This document shows positions 1-8,758 of a stretch of DNA of 64,000 bases, in pieces. Position numbers and translations under genes: made by a program. The stretch spans positions 4,505,001 to 4,569,000 of the forward strand of contig NZ_CP116346.1 in assembly GCF_030254645.1 (NCBI RefSeq). The letters are read 5' to 3'. The notes below the pieces were generated by a model, which was not told the DNA's origin, made no database searches, and was given only the letters and a program-made list of their open reading frames with translations. Origin of the DNA: Paucibacter sediminis (lineage in GTDB: Bacteria; Pseudomonadota; Gammaproteobacteria; Burkholderiales; Burkholderiaceae_C). Position 1 is the first letter of the stretch. Every line of letters starts with the position of its first letter.

Positions 1-332
1 TCGGCAAGCGGCGTCACACGATCAACTGTCATGAAACTCGAAGTTTGGTTAGGGCTGCGCCGCAAGCAATCGGCATCAAGGGCATTCAAATGGATTTCCG
101 GGCGCCGGCAAAGTAGAAAAAGTATCGCACGCAGAATATCGGGGCAAAGCGCGCGGCGTCCCCTGTTTGAAGCTGCCTCGAAGAAGCTCGAGAGGGTAAT
201 TGCAAATCACGTGAGATATTCATCGGCCTCACCCTCGGTCTAAGGGGGGCGAAACCTGCGGAGTGCGGAAACTGGCCAGTTAAGATCCCGCCTTCACTCG
301 AGCCGCCCTCAAGCCTGGCACAAACCCGACCC
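1..332. other. Upstream region, no supported gene
   Basis: No open frame here looks like a real protein. The only plus-strand candidate (31-243) has a basic, low-complexity composition and no family resemblance. The stretch is visibly richer in A and T around 110-130 and 190-220 than the genes after it, as expected of a leader or promoter region for the plus-strand operon starting at 333. I could not identify a convincing promoter: a TGGCACA word at 316-322 lacks a partner GC at sigma-54 spacing and lies too close to the start codon. Confidence 0.5.
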
Positions 333-584
333 ATGAATACCGACAAGCAAGTGTTGCGCATCCTCGACGAGGTCCTCAGCCTGAACGGCCGCAGCAACGG
401 ATTCGACCGCGACACGCCGCTCCTGGGTGCGATCCCGGAGTTGGACTCGATGGCCGTGGTGAGCCTGATCACAAGTTTCGAAGAACAGCTGGGCATCATG
501 GTCGGCGACGACGAGATCGATGGCGCGACCTTCGCCACCGTTGGCTCGCTGGTCGACTTCGTCGACGAGAAACTGCGCGGCTGA
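333..584 (+). CDS. Acyl carrier protein, exosortase A locus type
   Basis: This 83-residue acidic protein has the size and helical pattern of a discrete acyl carrier protein. The motif ELDSMAV carries the Ser (residue 39) that would receive 4'-phosphopantetheine, and the tail matches ACP helices III-IV. It is the first gene of a tightly packed plus-strand module, 21 bases before the associated alpha/beta hydrolase, so it likely carries an acyl or aminoacyl substituent for tailoring enzymes rather than serving bulk fatty-acid synthesis. Exosortase A loci commonly hold such an ACP together with an AMP-forming ligase and a PLP decarboxylase. Neither of those lies between it and the hydrolases here, but they could lie before position 1. 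No good Shine-Dalgarno sequence precedes the ATG. Confidence 0.88.
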   Translation: MNTDKQVLRILDEVLSLNGRSNGFDRDTPLLGAIPELDSMAVVSLITSFEEQLGIMVGDDEIDGATFATVGSLVDFVDEKLRG

Positions 585-605
585 GTCCGCGGCCCGCTTC
601 GCCGG

Positions 606-1427
606 ATGTCTGCGCCCCACGCCCTGTTTCTGGACACCCCCGATGGCCGCGGCCAGCGCTTTGCGCTGTACCACGAGCCACAGGGCAGTTGCCTGGGTCG
701 CGTTCTCTATTTGCACCCGTTCGCCGAAGAGATGAACAAGTCGCGGCGCATGGTGGCGCTGCAGGCACGCCAATTCGCCGCGGCCGGCTATGCGGTTCTG
801 CAGATCGATCTGTTGGGCTGCGGTGACAGCAGCGGCGACTTTGCTGACGCCAGCTGGGACGACTGGATCGCCGACGGTCTGCTGGGTCTGCAATGGCTGA
901 CCGCGCGCCACGCGGCTGCGCCGCTGTGGCTATGGGGTTTGCGCGTCGGCGCGCTGCTCGCCGGGGCATTGAGCCAGCACATTGCCGAACCGCAGCGCTT
1001 ACTGCTGTGGCAACCGGTCTTGCAAGGCCGCATGGCCTTGCAACAATTCCTGCGGCTCAAGCTGGCCGCGGATCTGGGGGGAGGCGCGGGCAAGGCCGTC
1101 ATGGAGCAGCTCAGGGCCGACCTGGACCAGGGCCGTGCCGTGGACATTGCCGGCTACCGCCTGCCCGCCGCTCTGGCCAGCGGCATGGCGGGCGCGCAAC
1201 TGGCACCGCAGCCGAATTGGCACGAGGTGCACTGGCTGGAACTGAGCACACGCGACGCGCCCGAGCTGCTGCCCGTGTCTGACGCCACCACGGCCGCCTG
1301 GCGTGAGGCGGGCCTGCCGGTGCTCGCGCATGCGCTGCATGGCCCAGCCTTCTGGCAGTCGACCGAAATCGAGACGGCACCGGCGCTGCTGGACGCGAGC
1401 CTGACCGCCTTGCGGAGGCCGCAATGA
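606..1427 (+). CDS. Exosortase A-associated hydrolase 2 family (alpha/beta fold, likely non-catalytic)
   Basis: A 273-residue alpha/beta-hydrolase-fold protein resembling the exosortase A system-associated hydrolase 2 family (TIGR03101). The segments LYLHPFAEEMNKSRR, LQIDLLGCGDSSGDF and LWLWGLRVGALLAG correspond to the oxyanion-loop strand, the following strand and the nucleophile elbow. The elbow reads G-L-R-V-G, so the usual Ser/Cys nucleophile is replaced by Arg, and no catalytic His is evident in the C-terminal part. It may therefore be a pseudo-enzyme or a binding partner. It overlaps the next gene by 4 bases, so the two are probably translated together and may work as a pair on the ACP-bound group. 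Confidence 0.85.
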   Translation: MSAPHALFLDTPDGRGQRFALYHEPQGSCLGRVLYLHPFAEEMNKSRRMVALQARQFAAAGYAVLQIDLLGCGDSSGDFADASWDDWIADGLLGLQWLTARHAAAPLWLWGLRVGALLAGALSQHIAEPQRLLLWQPVLQGRMALQQFLRLKLAADLGGGAGKAVMEQLRADLDQGRAVDIAGYRLPAALASGMAGAQLAPQPNWHEVHWLELSTRDAPELLPVSDATTAAWREAGLPVLAHALHGPAFWQSTEIETAPALLDASLTALRRPQ

Positions 1428-2293
1428 ATGCGCTGCCTTACCGGGAGCGCGTGCTGCCCGTTGCCTGCGAGAGCGAGCCACTGCTGGCGGTATTGACCGA
1501 ACCTGCTGCCGCTCAATCGCCCGCCATTGGCGTGCTGATCGTCGTTGGTGGCCCACAGTATCGGGTTGGCAGCCACCGCCAATTCGTGTTGCTGGCGCGT
1601 GAACTGGCGCGCGCCGGCCATGCCTGCTTGCGCTTTGACGTACGCGGCATGGGCGATGCCGGCGGAGAGATGCGCAGCTTCGAAGCCCTGGACGCCGACA
1701 TTCATGCGGCATTGCAGGCCTGGCGCGCCGATGCCGGGGCGCCAGGCAAGCTGGTTCTGTGGGGGCTTTGCGACGGCGCCTCAGCGGCCCTGCTCTACCT
1801 CCATGCGCAGCAAAGCAGGGGCCTGTCCGGCGATGCGGTGCAAGGGCTCTGCCTGCTCAACCCCTGGGTACGCTCGGCCGAAGGCCAGGCGCGCGCCCAG
1901 GTCAAACACTACTACTGGGATCGGCTGCGCCAACGCGGCTTCTGGACCAAACTGCTCAGCGGCAAGGTAGCCCTCTCCGCACTCTCCGGTCTGCTACGGG
2001 CACTGCGTCAGGCGCGTCAGACCAGCCCCGCCGCGCCCAGTGCTTACCAGGCCCGCATGGCAAACGGCTTGCAGCAGTTCGCTGGCCCCACGCTATTGCT
2101 TCTGAGCGAGCACGACTACACCGCCAAGGAATTCCAGGACCACTGCAGCCATTCGCCACAATGGCAGGAACTGCTGCGCCGCCCGCAGATCCAGCAATCG
2201 CTGCTGAATGGAGCCGACCACACGCTCTCGTCGCGCGCCGCCGAGCAGCAGATGTTCGACCTTTTGCTCGCCTGGCTGGAGCGGCTGCCATGA
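1424..2293 (+). CDS. Exosortase A-associated hydrolase 1 family
   Basis: A 289-residue alpha/beta hydrolase matching the exosortase A system-associated hydrolase 1 family (TIGR03100). The motif VGSHRQFVLLARELARAGH is followed by CLRFDVRGMGDAGGE and by the elbow LWGLCDGASAALLY. The elbow is G-L-C-D-G, with Cys where most hydrolases have Ser. C-terminal SEHDYT and ADHTLSS could supply the acid and His of a triad, so a thioesterase or acyl-transfer activity is plausible. It starts inside the stop of the hydrolase 2 gene and ends overlapping the aminotransferase gene by 4 bases. The substrate is unknown; an ACP thioester is my inference from context. Confidence 0.88.
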   Translation: MNALPYRERVLPVACESEPLLAVLTEPAAAQSPAIGVLIVVGGPQYRVGSHRQFVLLARELARAGHACLRFDVRGMGDAGGEMRSFEALDADIHAALQAWRADAGAPGKLVLWGLCDGASAALLYLHAQQSRGLSGDAVQGLCLLNPWVRSAEGQARAQVKHYYWDRLRQRGFWTKLLSGKVALSALSGLLRALRQARQTSPAAPSAYQARMANGLQQFAGPTLLLLSEHDYTAKEFQDHCSHSPQWQELLRRPQIQQSLLNGADHTLSSRAAEQQMFDLLLAWLERLP

Positions 2294-3477
2294 GCGTTGC
2301 AGAACCGCGTTTCCTGCGATTTGATCCCAGCGCCTGCGGCTTTCCGTCCGCCCAGGTTCCCCCCTTGCCCAAGCCGAGGCTGGGCGCACTGCGATGGCGG
2401 GCCAACCCGTCGCCATCGGCGGCAGGCTGGGCCAGCTTCGCCCTCGGCCGCTACGCTCTGCATGCGGCCTTCGAAGCGGCCGGCGTGGGCCGCCAAGGCG
2501 CCTTGCTGGCGCCTGCCTACCATTGCCGCACGATGCTGGATCCGGCACTGGCTCTGCGCGCCGAGATTTCGCTCTATCCCCTGGACGAGGCCCTGCAGCC
2601 CGACGTGGCAGCGCTGGCAGCACGCTTGCAGCAGCCCGGGCAGCCGGTGGCGGCCGTGTTGGTAAGTCACTTCTTCGGCCGCCTGCAAGCGCCGGCGCTG
2701 ATGGGCGAGATCGCCGCCCTGTGCCAGGCCCACGGGGCCCGGCTGATCGAGGACCGCGCACATTGCCTCACCTTGGATGCACTGGACCAACCAAGCCCAG
2801 CGGACTTTGTCGTCTGCAGTCCCTATAAATTCGTCGGCTCGCTGGACGGCGGCATGCTGCGATGTTCGCCGCGTGCGCAAGCGCCTGCCCGACAGAGCGC
2901 AGCGCCCGTCCGGGCCGAGCTGCGCGGCTGGCTGCATGCATTGCGCGCCCTGGCATCAAGCCCTGCCGCCCCGCCCATTCAATCGCCATGTGGTGCTGCG
3001 TTGCCACCTGCCGGCAGCCATTTGAACGAAGTCAGCCTGGGCCCATCGGGCCACTACCAGCAGCACCTGCAGGCACGGCAAGGATTGAGCAGTTCACGTT
3101 GGCTCGCACGTCACACGCGACTGGATTCGCTGGCCGCAGCGCGGCTCAAGCGCTATCACCAGTGGCACGCGCATGTGCAGTCCCTGTCCGGCTGTCGGCC
3201 GCTCTACCCGACATGGCAGGAACAGGACGTGCCCTATATGTTCCCGCTGCTGATCGATGCGGCCTACCCGCTGTTCCATAGACTGAAGCAGTGCGGCGTC
3301 CCGATATGGCGCTGGGACGAGCTGTTGCAATCGCCCTGCGACACCGCCACGCGCTACCGCGAACACCTGCTGCACCTGCCCTGCCATCAAGACCTCAGCG
3401 AGAGTCAGATGGGCTGGATGATGGGGCAGCTGGGCGAGGCCTGCCATTTGGCGACCCGCCAGCGGGGCACGGCATGA
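2290..3477 (+). CDS. DegT/DnrJ-type PLP aminotransferase-like protein
   Basis: A 395-residue protein of the fold I PLP aminotransferase group. It shows a DegT-like N-terminal half (LLAPAYHCRTMLDP), LIEDRAHCL at the position of the usual EDxAQ motif, and CSPYKFVGSLDGGML where the PLP-binding Lys sits in DegT proteins. The start is the ATG whose ATGA overlaps the upstream stop; an upstream in-frame extension would run antiparallel to hydrolase 1 and is rejected. DegT enzymes normally make amino sugars, but the surrounding ACP and GNAT genes leave open a role on a carrier-bound group. The following gene again overlaps by 4 bases. Confidence 0.8.
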   Translation: MSVAEPRFLRFDPSACGFPSAQVPPLPKPRLGALRWRANPSPSAAGWASFALGRYALHAAFEAAGVGRQGALLAPAYHCRTMLDPALALRAEISLYPLDEALQPDVAALAARLQQPGQPVAAVLVSHFFGRLQAPALMGEIAALCQAHGARLIEDRAHCLTLDALDQPSPADFVVCSPYKFVGSLDGGMLRCSPRAQAPARQSAAPVRAELRGWLHALRALASSPAAPPIQSPCGAALPPAGSHLNEVSLGPSGHYQQHLQARQGLSSSRWLARHTRLDSLAAARLKRYHQWHAHVQSLSGCRPLYPTWQEQDVPYMFPLLIDAAYPLFHRLKQCGVPIWRWDELLQSPCDTATRYREHLLHLPCHQDLSESQMGWMMGQLGEACHLATRQRGTA

Positions 3478-5615
3478 GAGGCGGCTGGCGCCTACATCGC
3501 CTTGGTGACCGCAGCCTGGGCACCTTCAGCCAGGAATGGGCTGAATTGAATTGCCGCAGTTTCGGCGATCACCCCTTGCTGACCGCAAGCTTTATCGAGG
3601 GCCTGCTGCGCCACTTCGGCAGCGGCCGCGAGCACTTGGCGATCTACCGCGACACCAATGGCGTTGCGCTCGCCATGTGCCTGCTGCTGGCGCAGAGTCG
3701 TCTGATATGGACCTCGTTCCAGCCCAGCCAGGCGCAGCTGGGCCCGACCATGATCACCGACCATGGTTTGCTGGACAGTCTGCCGCGCGCCCTCCCGTGG
3801 CCGGCGCTGCAACTCGACCTGATGTGCAACGATCCTGCGGTCGGCCCACTGGTGCGGGATGCTGCCCCTCACAGCCTGCGCCTCAATCATGCCCTCACCA
3901 TGGACATCCGGCTGGACGGCGGCTTCGAACCCTACTGGTTGGCGCGCTCCAAGAAGCTTCGTTCCAACATCCAGCGCTATGGTCAACGTGCCAGTGCCGA
4001 CGGCCTGCCTCCACAGTTGCGCTGCTACACGGCGGCCAACGAGATGCCGGCTGCAGTGAGCCGATATGCGGAACTGGAGGGGCGCGGTTGGAAGGCCAAG
4101 CTGGGCACGGCGCTGGGATCCGTGCCAGAGCAACTCGCCTTCTTTCAAGAACTGCTCGCTCGCGAGGCGGCTGCCGGCCGGGCTATGGTGTTCGAACTCT
4201 GGCTCGGCGAGCAACTGGCGGCCTCGCGCCTGCTGATCGAGCGTGCCGGAACCTTTGTGGCCCTCAAAACGGGCTATGACGAGTCGCTGTCCAAGTACGC
4301 GCCGGGCCGCCTCTTGCTCAAAGGCGTGATCGAAAGTCTGTTCGCCAGCCATCCGCGCCATCGGATCGAGTTCTACACGGACGCCACGCAGGACCAACTG
4401 GCCTGGGCCACCGGGCAACGCTGGATCCAGCATCTGAGCCTGTACCGCAGCGGCTTGGCAGCTGGGCTGCTGAACTGCGCGCGCGTACTGATCAAGGGGC
4501 CACTGCGTGCGCACGACAGCAAGCTGCAGGTACAGACCGTCGCGCACTTGGAAGACTTGCCGGCCGACGCTCAGCAGTGGCTCGAGCATGCCGAGGCACG
4601 CAATTTCGAGCTTGGGCTGACCTGGTTCCGGAACCTCACCAGCACCGTCTACGCAAACGACCCAGGCGTGCGCTTTGTGCTGCTGCGCGAGGGCGAGCAA
4701 CTGCGCGCGCTGTTCCCCTTGCTGCTGCAACGGCGCGGCACGGGGCCTCAGGTCAGCAGCCTGGCCAATTTCTACACCGCGCTGTACGAGCCGCTCATGG
4801 ATCCGCTGCTGAAGCCGGACGATCTGCTGCCCGTACTGCTGCTGCTCAAGCAGGAAGTACCCAAGCTCAGCCGTTTCTGGCTCGCACCCATGGCGCCGGA
4901 GTCCCATGCCTACCAGACCCTTCTGCAGGCCTTCAGGCTGGCACGCTGGTGGCCGTTCGAATTCTTTGCCTTCGGTAACTGGTTCACACGTACGCCAGCG
5001 GGCGGATGGCCTGACTACCAAGCCACCAGGCAAGGCGACTTGCGCGGCATCCTGAAACGCAAGGGCATACGCTTCGCACGCGAGGGCGGCCGTCTGGAAA
5101 TCGTCAGAACCTCCGAGGCGCTGGCACCCGTGCTGGACAAGTTCCTGTCAGTCTATGCGGCGCGTTGGAAGCGCAACGAGCCCTTCCCCGACTTCCTGCC
5201 CGGCCTGATGCAATCTTGTGCGCAGCGCGGCAGCCTGCGGCTGGGCCTGGCCTGGCTGGGAGATCGGGTGGTTGCAGCGCAGATATGGATAGTTTCTGAC
5301 GGCCGGGCCGAGATCTACAAGCTCGCATACGATGAACGCTTCGGGGATTTCTCGCCCGGCAGCCTGCTGACTGCGAAGTTGATGCAGGAGGCCATGGAGC
5401 AGGATGGGGTCGCGGAAGTCGATTACCTGATCGGCGACGACGCCTACAAGGAGAGCTGGATGGACGCACGTCGGCAACGCTGGGGCATCCTGGCCTTTGA
5501 TCCCTTTACCCTGGTCGGCGCCTGTCTGTTGGCAATCGAAGGCACCGTGCGCGGTGCGAAGCGCCTGCTGCCCGGCCGCATGCCGACCACTTTGGCTGAG
5601 AAAGATCCGGTATGA
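3474..5615 (+). CDS. Double BioF2/FemAB-like GNAT protein
   Basis: At 713 residues this is about twice the size of a single BioF2-like (Acetyltransf_6) acyltransferase and appears to contain two such units. The first core has YWLARSKKLRSNIQRYG near residue 152 followed by FELWLGEQLAASRLLIERAG and LSKYAPGRLLLKG. The second has YQATRQGDLRGILKRKG near residue 514 followed by LGDRVVAAQIWIVSDGRAEIYKL and FSPGSLLTAK. Both repeat the order of helix, beta-hairpin and GxLL motif. Such domains transfer acyl or aminoacyl groups to sugars or peptides. The ATG at 3474 overlaps the previous stop. A duplicated or two-step transferase acting with the ACP module is inferred. Confidence 0.8.
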   Translation: MRGGWRLHRLGDRSLGTFSQEWAELNCRSFGDHPLLTASFIEGLLRHFGSGREHLAIYRDTNGVALAMCLLLAQSRLIWTSFQPSQAQLGPTMITDHGLLDSLPRALPWPALQLDLMCNDPAVGPLVRDAAPHSLRLNHALTMDIRLDGGFEPYWLARSKKLRSNIQRYGQRASADGLPPQLRCYTAANEMPAAVSRYAELEGRGWKAKLGTALGSVPEQLAFFQELLAREAAAGRAMVFELWLGEQLAASRLLIERAGTFVALKTGYDESLSKYAPGRLLLKGVIESLFASHPRHRIEFYTDATQDQLAWATGQRWIQHLSLYRSGLAAGLLNCARVLIKGPLRAHDSKLQVQTVAHLEDLPADAQQWLEHAEARNFELGLTWFRNLTSTVYANDPGVRFVLLREGEQLRALFPLLLQRRGTGPQVSSLANFYTALYEPLMDPLLKPDDLLPVLLLLKQEVPKLSRFWLAPMAPESHAYQTLLQAFRLARWWPFEFFAFGNWFTRTPAGGWPDYQATRQGDLRGILKRKGIRFAREGGRLEIVRTSEALAPVLDKFLSVYAARWKRNEPFPDFLPGLMQSCAQRGSLRLGLAWLGDRVVAAQIWIVSDGRAEIYKLAYDERFGDFSPGSLLTAKLMQEAMEQDGVAEVDYLIGDDAYKESWMDARRQRWGILAFDPFTLVGACLLAIEGTVRGAKRLLPGRMPTTLAEKDPV

Positions 5616-6265
5616 AACAGATGTCGCGTTTGTGGGCCATTGGCCTGTCCCTGCTGCTTGCCGTCTCGGGTGCCAGGGCGGGAGAGCCGCACAACACCAC
5701 CGACGGCGAAATCGCAATGCTGCCGGAGTACTGCGCCGACAAGAACTGGAGTGGCCGCAAAGAAAGCAGCCCCGAGCGCCGCGCGCATTGGGCCAAACTC
5801 CTGGGGCCCAGTTGGGAGGGCCTGCATCACTACTGCTGGGGCCTGGTGAGCGCATGGCGCGCCAAGATGAAGCCAAGTTCGCAGGAGAAGTCCTTCATGC
5901 TGGACGAAGCCGTCGCCGACTACGACTATGCGATCCGGAACAGCACCGCAGACTTCGTCCTTTTGCCTGAGCTGTGGTACCGGATGGGGGAGGCGCAACT
6001 GGCACGCGGCCGCGTGGCCGCTGGCATCGACGCGTTGAATCACAGCATCAAGGCCAAGAACGACTACTGGCCGGCCTACCTTCTGATCGCGACGTCCTAC
6101 GAAAAACTGCGGCTCTACAACGATGCCATCGCTGCGCTGAACAGCGGGCTGGAGGTGGACGCTGGTCAGAAGGATTTGATGCGCGAACTCGAACGCCTTA
6201 AGTCAGCGCGCTCGCGCGCCGGCACTGGTGCCGAAAAGCCCGACAGCAGAACGCCCAAGAAATAA
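5612..6265 (+). CDS. Secreted TPR-repeat protein
   Basis: A 217-residue protein with a signal peptide (MSRLWAIGLSLLLAVSGARA, probable cleavage before GEP) and two to three TPR-like helices in the C-terminal half, such as ELWYRMGEAQLARGRVAAGI and PAYLLIATSYEKLRLYNDAI. The N-terminal mature part is Trp- and Cys-bearing (YCADKNWSG, HYCWGLVSAW) and not recognised. It overlaps the GNAT gene by 4 bases and lies 8 bases before the flippase gene, so it belongs to the same transcript. A periplasmic scaffold role in polysaccharide assembly is possible but unproven. Confidence 0.72.
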   Translation: MKQMSRLWAIGLSLLLAVSGARAGEPHNTTDGEIAMLPEYCADKNWSGRKESSPERRAHWAKLLGPSWEGLHHYCWGLVSAWRAKMKPSSQEKSFMLDEAVADYDYAIRNSTADFVLLPELWYRMGEAQLARGRVAAGIDALNHSIKAKNDYWPAYLLIATSYEKLRLYNDAIAALNSGLEVDAGQKDLMRELERLKSARSRAGTGAEKPDSRTPKK

Positions 6266-6273
6266 CTCAGTCA

Positions 6274-7713
6274 ATGGGCAATCTCAACAAGTCACTGGCC
6301 TATTCGGTTGCGGACAGCTACGTCAGCCTTGCACTCCAGATTGCAAGCACGGTCGTCATCGCACGCATACTCACGCCCAGCGAGATCGGCATCTTTGCCG
6401 TCGCAGCCGTCTTCACCTCGCTGGCGGGCGCCCTGAGGAACTTCGGCATCACCGAATTTCTCATTCAGGAAAAGGAACTGAGCAAGGACACGATCCGGGT
6501 AGCGCTCGGCGTCAATATCCTCATTTCCTGGACCTTGGGGATCATCATCTTCGCGTCGGCGGGCTTTGTGGCGGACTTCTACAAGTCCCACCACGTCGCC
6601 GCTGTGATGCGCGTGCAGGCCCTCAGCTTCTTTTTGATCCCCTTCGGCGCCATTGGCATGGCCTATTTCCGTCGGGAACTCAACCTAAAACCCGTCTTCA
6701 TTGCCAGCATACTGGCCAATATTGCGAGCTTCGGCGCCTCGGTGGGCCTGGCCATGACCGGCCACGGGCCCATGAGTCTCGCTTGGTCAGGTTTTGTCGG
6801 GGTGCTGGTGACCGTGATTGTTTCGCTGGCCTACCGGCCCAAGGACTTTCCGCGCCTGCCGAGCCTGAAGGGCGCCATGCGTGCTTTCCATTTCGGCAAG
6901 CATGCCAGCGGCATTTACCTCTTCGGCCAATTAGGGGCAGGCGCGCCGGAAATGGTCATCGGGCGGGCGCACAGCATCGAGTCGGTGGCTTATTTCAGCC
7001 GAGCCAACGGCCTGATAGAGCTGTTCAACAAGCTCGTGCTCAACGCCATCTGGCCTGTGATCCTGCCTTACTTTTCCAAGAGTGAGCATCAGCACAACAG
7101 CCTGCTGCCTACGTACACCAAATGCGTCAACTACCTGACGATCGTGAGTTGGCCGCTGCTGGCAACCTTGTTGATCAATTCAGAGGCGGCCATCGAGATC
7201 ATCTACGGCCACCAATGGAGTTCGTCCGCGCCGCTCTCCAAGATTCTGTGCCTGTCCGCCATCGTGTCGGTCACCTACCATTTGGCGATGGAATCGTTTG
7301 TGGCCAAGGGCGTGGTTGCGACCAGCAACTACCTGCAAATGGCATCGCAGGGCCTGAAGATATTGGGCTTGCTCGCTGCCATACCGTTTGGCTTGGAAGG
7401 TGCTTGCTGGGGCCTGCTGTCCGCCAATATCGCGGGGGCATTTCTCACCCATCGCCTGTTGAACAAACATATCGGCTTCACCTTCGCGCACCTATTGGCG
7501 GCCTGCACCACGAGCGGCGCATTGACGCTCATCGTATTTGCGACCGCTCTGCTGCCGCATCTGGCGGCAAACACGCTTGAGCTGGGCAGGAACGCTACCT
7601 CACTGATCAGCACGGCACTCGCAGCGACAGTTTGGCTCGCCTACCTCGTCAAGACAAAGCACAACATACTGAATATGGCGATCAGCACGCTTCAACGACG
7701 TCGGGGCAAGTGA
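6274..7713 (+). CDS. wzx: Polysaccharide flippase (Wzx-like, MOP superfamily)
   Basis: A 479-residue polytopic membrane protein with about twelve to fourteen hydrophobic segments and the typical Wzx/MOP start (LAYSVADSYVSLALQIASTV) followed by ARILTPSEIGIFAVA. FFLIPFGAIGMAYFRRELN fits the conserved second-third helix region of the O-antigen/polysaccharide exporter family. It would flip the undecaprenyl-linked repeat across the inner membrane. It sits in the plus-strand module among tailoring genes, and no other flippase was seen in the window. Confidence 0.88.
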   Translation: MGNLNKSLAYSVADSYVSLALQIASTVVIARILTPSEIGIFAVAAVFTSLAGALRNFGITEFLIQEKELSKDTIRVALGVNILISWTLGIIIFASAGFVADFYKSHHVAAVMRVQALSFFLIPFGAIGMAYFRRELNLKPVFIASILANIASFGASVGLAMTGHGPMSLAWSGFVGVLVTVIVSLAYRPKDFPRLPSLKGAMRAFHFGKHASGIYLFGQLGAGAPEMVIGRAHSIESVAYFSRANGLIELFNKLVLNAIWPVILPYFSKSEHQHNSLLPTYTKCVNYLTIVSWPLLATLLINSEAAIEIIYGHQWSSSAPLSKILCLSAIVSVTYHLAMESFVAKGVVATSNYLQMASQGLKILGLLAAIPFGLEGACWGLLSANIAGAFLTHRLLNKHIGFTFAHLLAACTTSGALTLIVFATALLPHLAANTLELGRNATSLISTALAATVWLAYLVKTKHNILNMAISTLQRRRGK

Positions 7714-7767
7714 GGCATTTGCCCCCCTGCTTACCCGCATCATGTCCCACACAGAGCAGCCTCGTTC

Positions 7768-8736
7768 ATGACCGCAGCCCCGATCACGTCCTTCGATCTC
7801 ATTGCAAGCCCCGCTGATCTGGACAGCATCTGCTCCGACATCACGGCACATTCGTCCATTCAAGCCCGCGCCATCATCGACGGCGCGGAACAGCTGTTTC
7901 TGCGGGCCAAGGGCAGCGCCGACACAGCGATCGCGACGATAACGCGCGGCGGGCTGCGTTCGACCATGATCCTGAGCGCAAAGGATCGGCTGTGGCCGCC
8001 AAGCGATGCGCTGCATGCCTTGTGCGACAGGCTGGGGGTGACCGAACTCACAATCGAGTCAGTCAAAGGGCTCGCCAGCGGCGACGCTGCCGATCCGCCC
8101 CCTGCTCAGGCCACGACCAGCTACATCAATGAGCGCCTGTACTTCGTCAACCTGCAGCAAGCACCGCAGGACAGCGCCTATTCCAGCAACACTCGGCGCA
8201 ACATCGCGAAGGCGAAGCGGGCAGGTGTCAGCGTTGAATCGCGGAATGACCCCGCTTCGCTTCAAGCACATTTCGCGCTGACCGACTCGTCAGTGGCTCG
8301 CCGCGAGAGCCGTGGCGAAAGTGTTGCACTGAGAGGCTCGCGTGAACGAAGTGCGCGCTTTTTGGCCAATATGCAGGCCACCTTGTTCCAGGCTCAGCTT
8401 GGCGACCAGACCTTGTCGTCGAACCTGGTCTTTTTTCAGGGCAAGAATGCTTACTACTATGACGGTGGATCGTCGCCGGAAGGCATGAGTCTTGGTGCGT
8501 CGCACCTCTTGATGAACGCCATCATCAACAAGCTCCACGCAGACGGCTACCGAAACCTCAACCTCGGCATCGCCCGGGCGGGCAACGACGGGCTCATCAG
8601 ATTCAAGGAAGGGTTCGCTGCCGAACTGCGCTTCATCGACCGAGCCACCTACGACAGGGATCGACTCGGACTGCGCGCTGCCAACCTGCTGCGTCGCTTG
8701 CGCAGAGAAGCCGCACGGCGCCTGATGCCGGCCTGA
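7768..8736 (+). CDS. BioF2/FemAB-like GNAT acyltransferase
   Basis: A 322-residue single-unit relative of the BioF2/FemAB fold. Key segments are YSSNTRRNIAKAKRAGVSV, the characteristic basic helix after a short beta region, then YYYDGGSSPEGMSLGASHLL and LNLGIARAGNDGLIRFKEGF, which match the C-terminal acyltransferase sheet. It starts 54 bases after the flippase and is followed at once by the acyltransferase-3 gene. It probably attaches an acyl or aminoacyl group to a sugar or peptide of the envelope. The donor and acceptor cannot be told from the sequence. Confidence 0.75.
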   Translation: MTAAPITSFDLIASPADLDSICSDITAHSSIQARAIIDGAEQLFLRAKGSADTAIATITRGGLRSTMILSAKDRLWPPSDALHALCDRLGVTELTIESVKGLASGDAADPPPAQATTSYINERLYFVNLQQAPQDSAYSSNTRRNIAKAKRAGVSVESRNDPASLQAHFALTDSSVARRESRGESVALRGSRERSARFLANMQATLFQAQLGDQTLSSNLVFFQGKNAYYYDGGSSPEGMSLGASHLLMNAIINKLHADGYRNLNLGIARAGNDGLIRFKEGFAAELRFIDRATYDRDRLGLRAANLLRRLRREAARRLMPA

Positions 8737-8758
8737 CGTGAACGCCGCCCTGACAAAC

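Noticed and set aside
31-243. 70-codon plus-strand frame at the window start
   Set aside because: Basic low-complexity composition, no family resemblance and no ribosome-binding site; treated as upstream region.
316-330. TGGCACA word before the ACP gene
   Set aside because: No GC at the required spacing and only a few bases from the start codon, too close for a promoter.
3492-5033. 513-codon minus-strand frame opposite the double GNAT gene
   Set aside because: No domain resemblance; shadow of a gene with clear motifs in the other direction.
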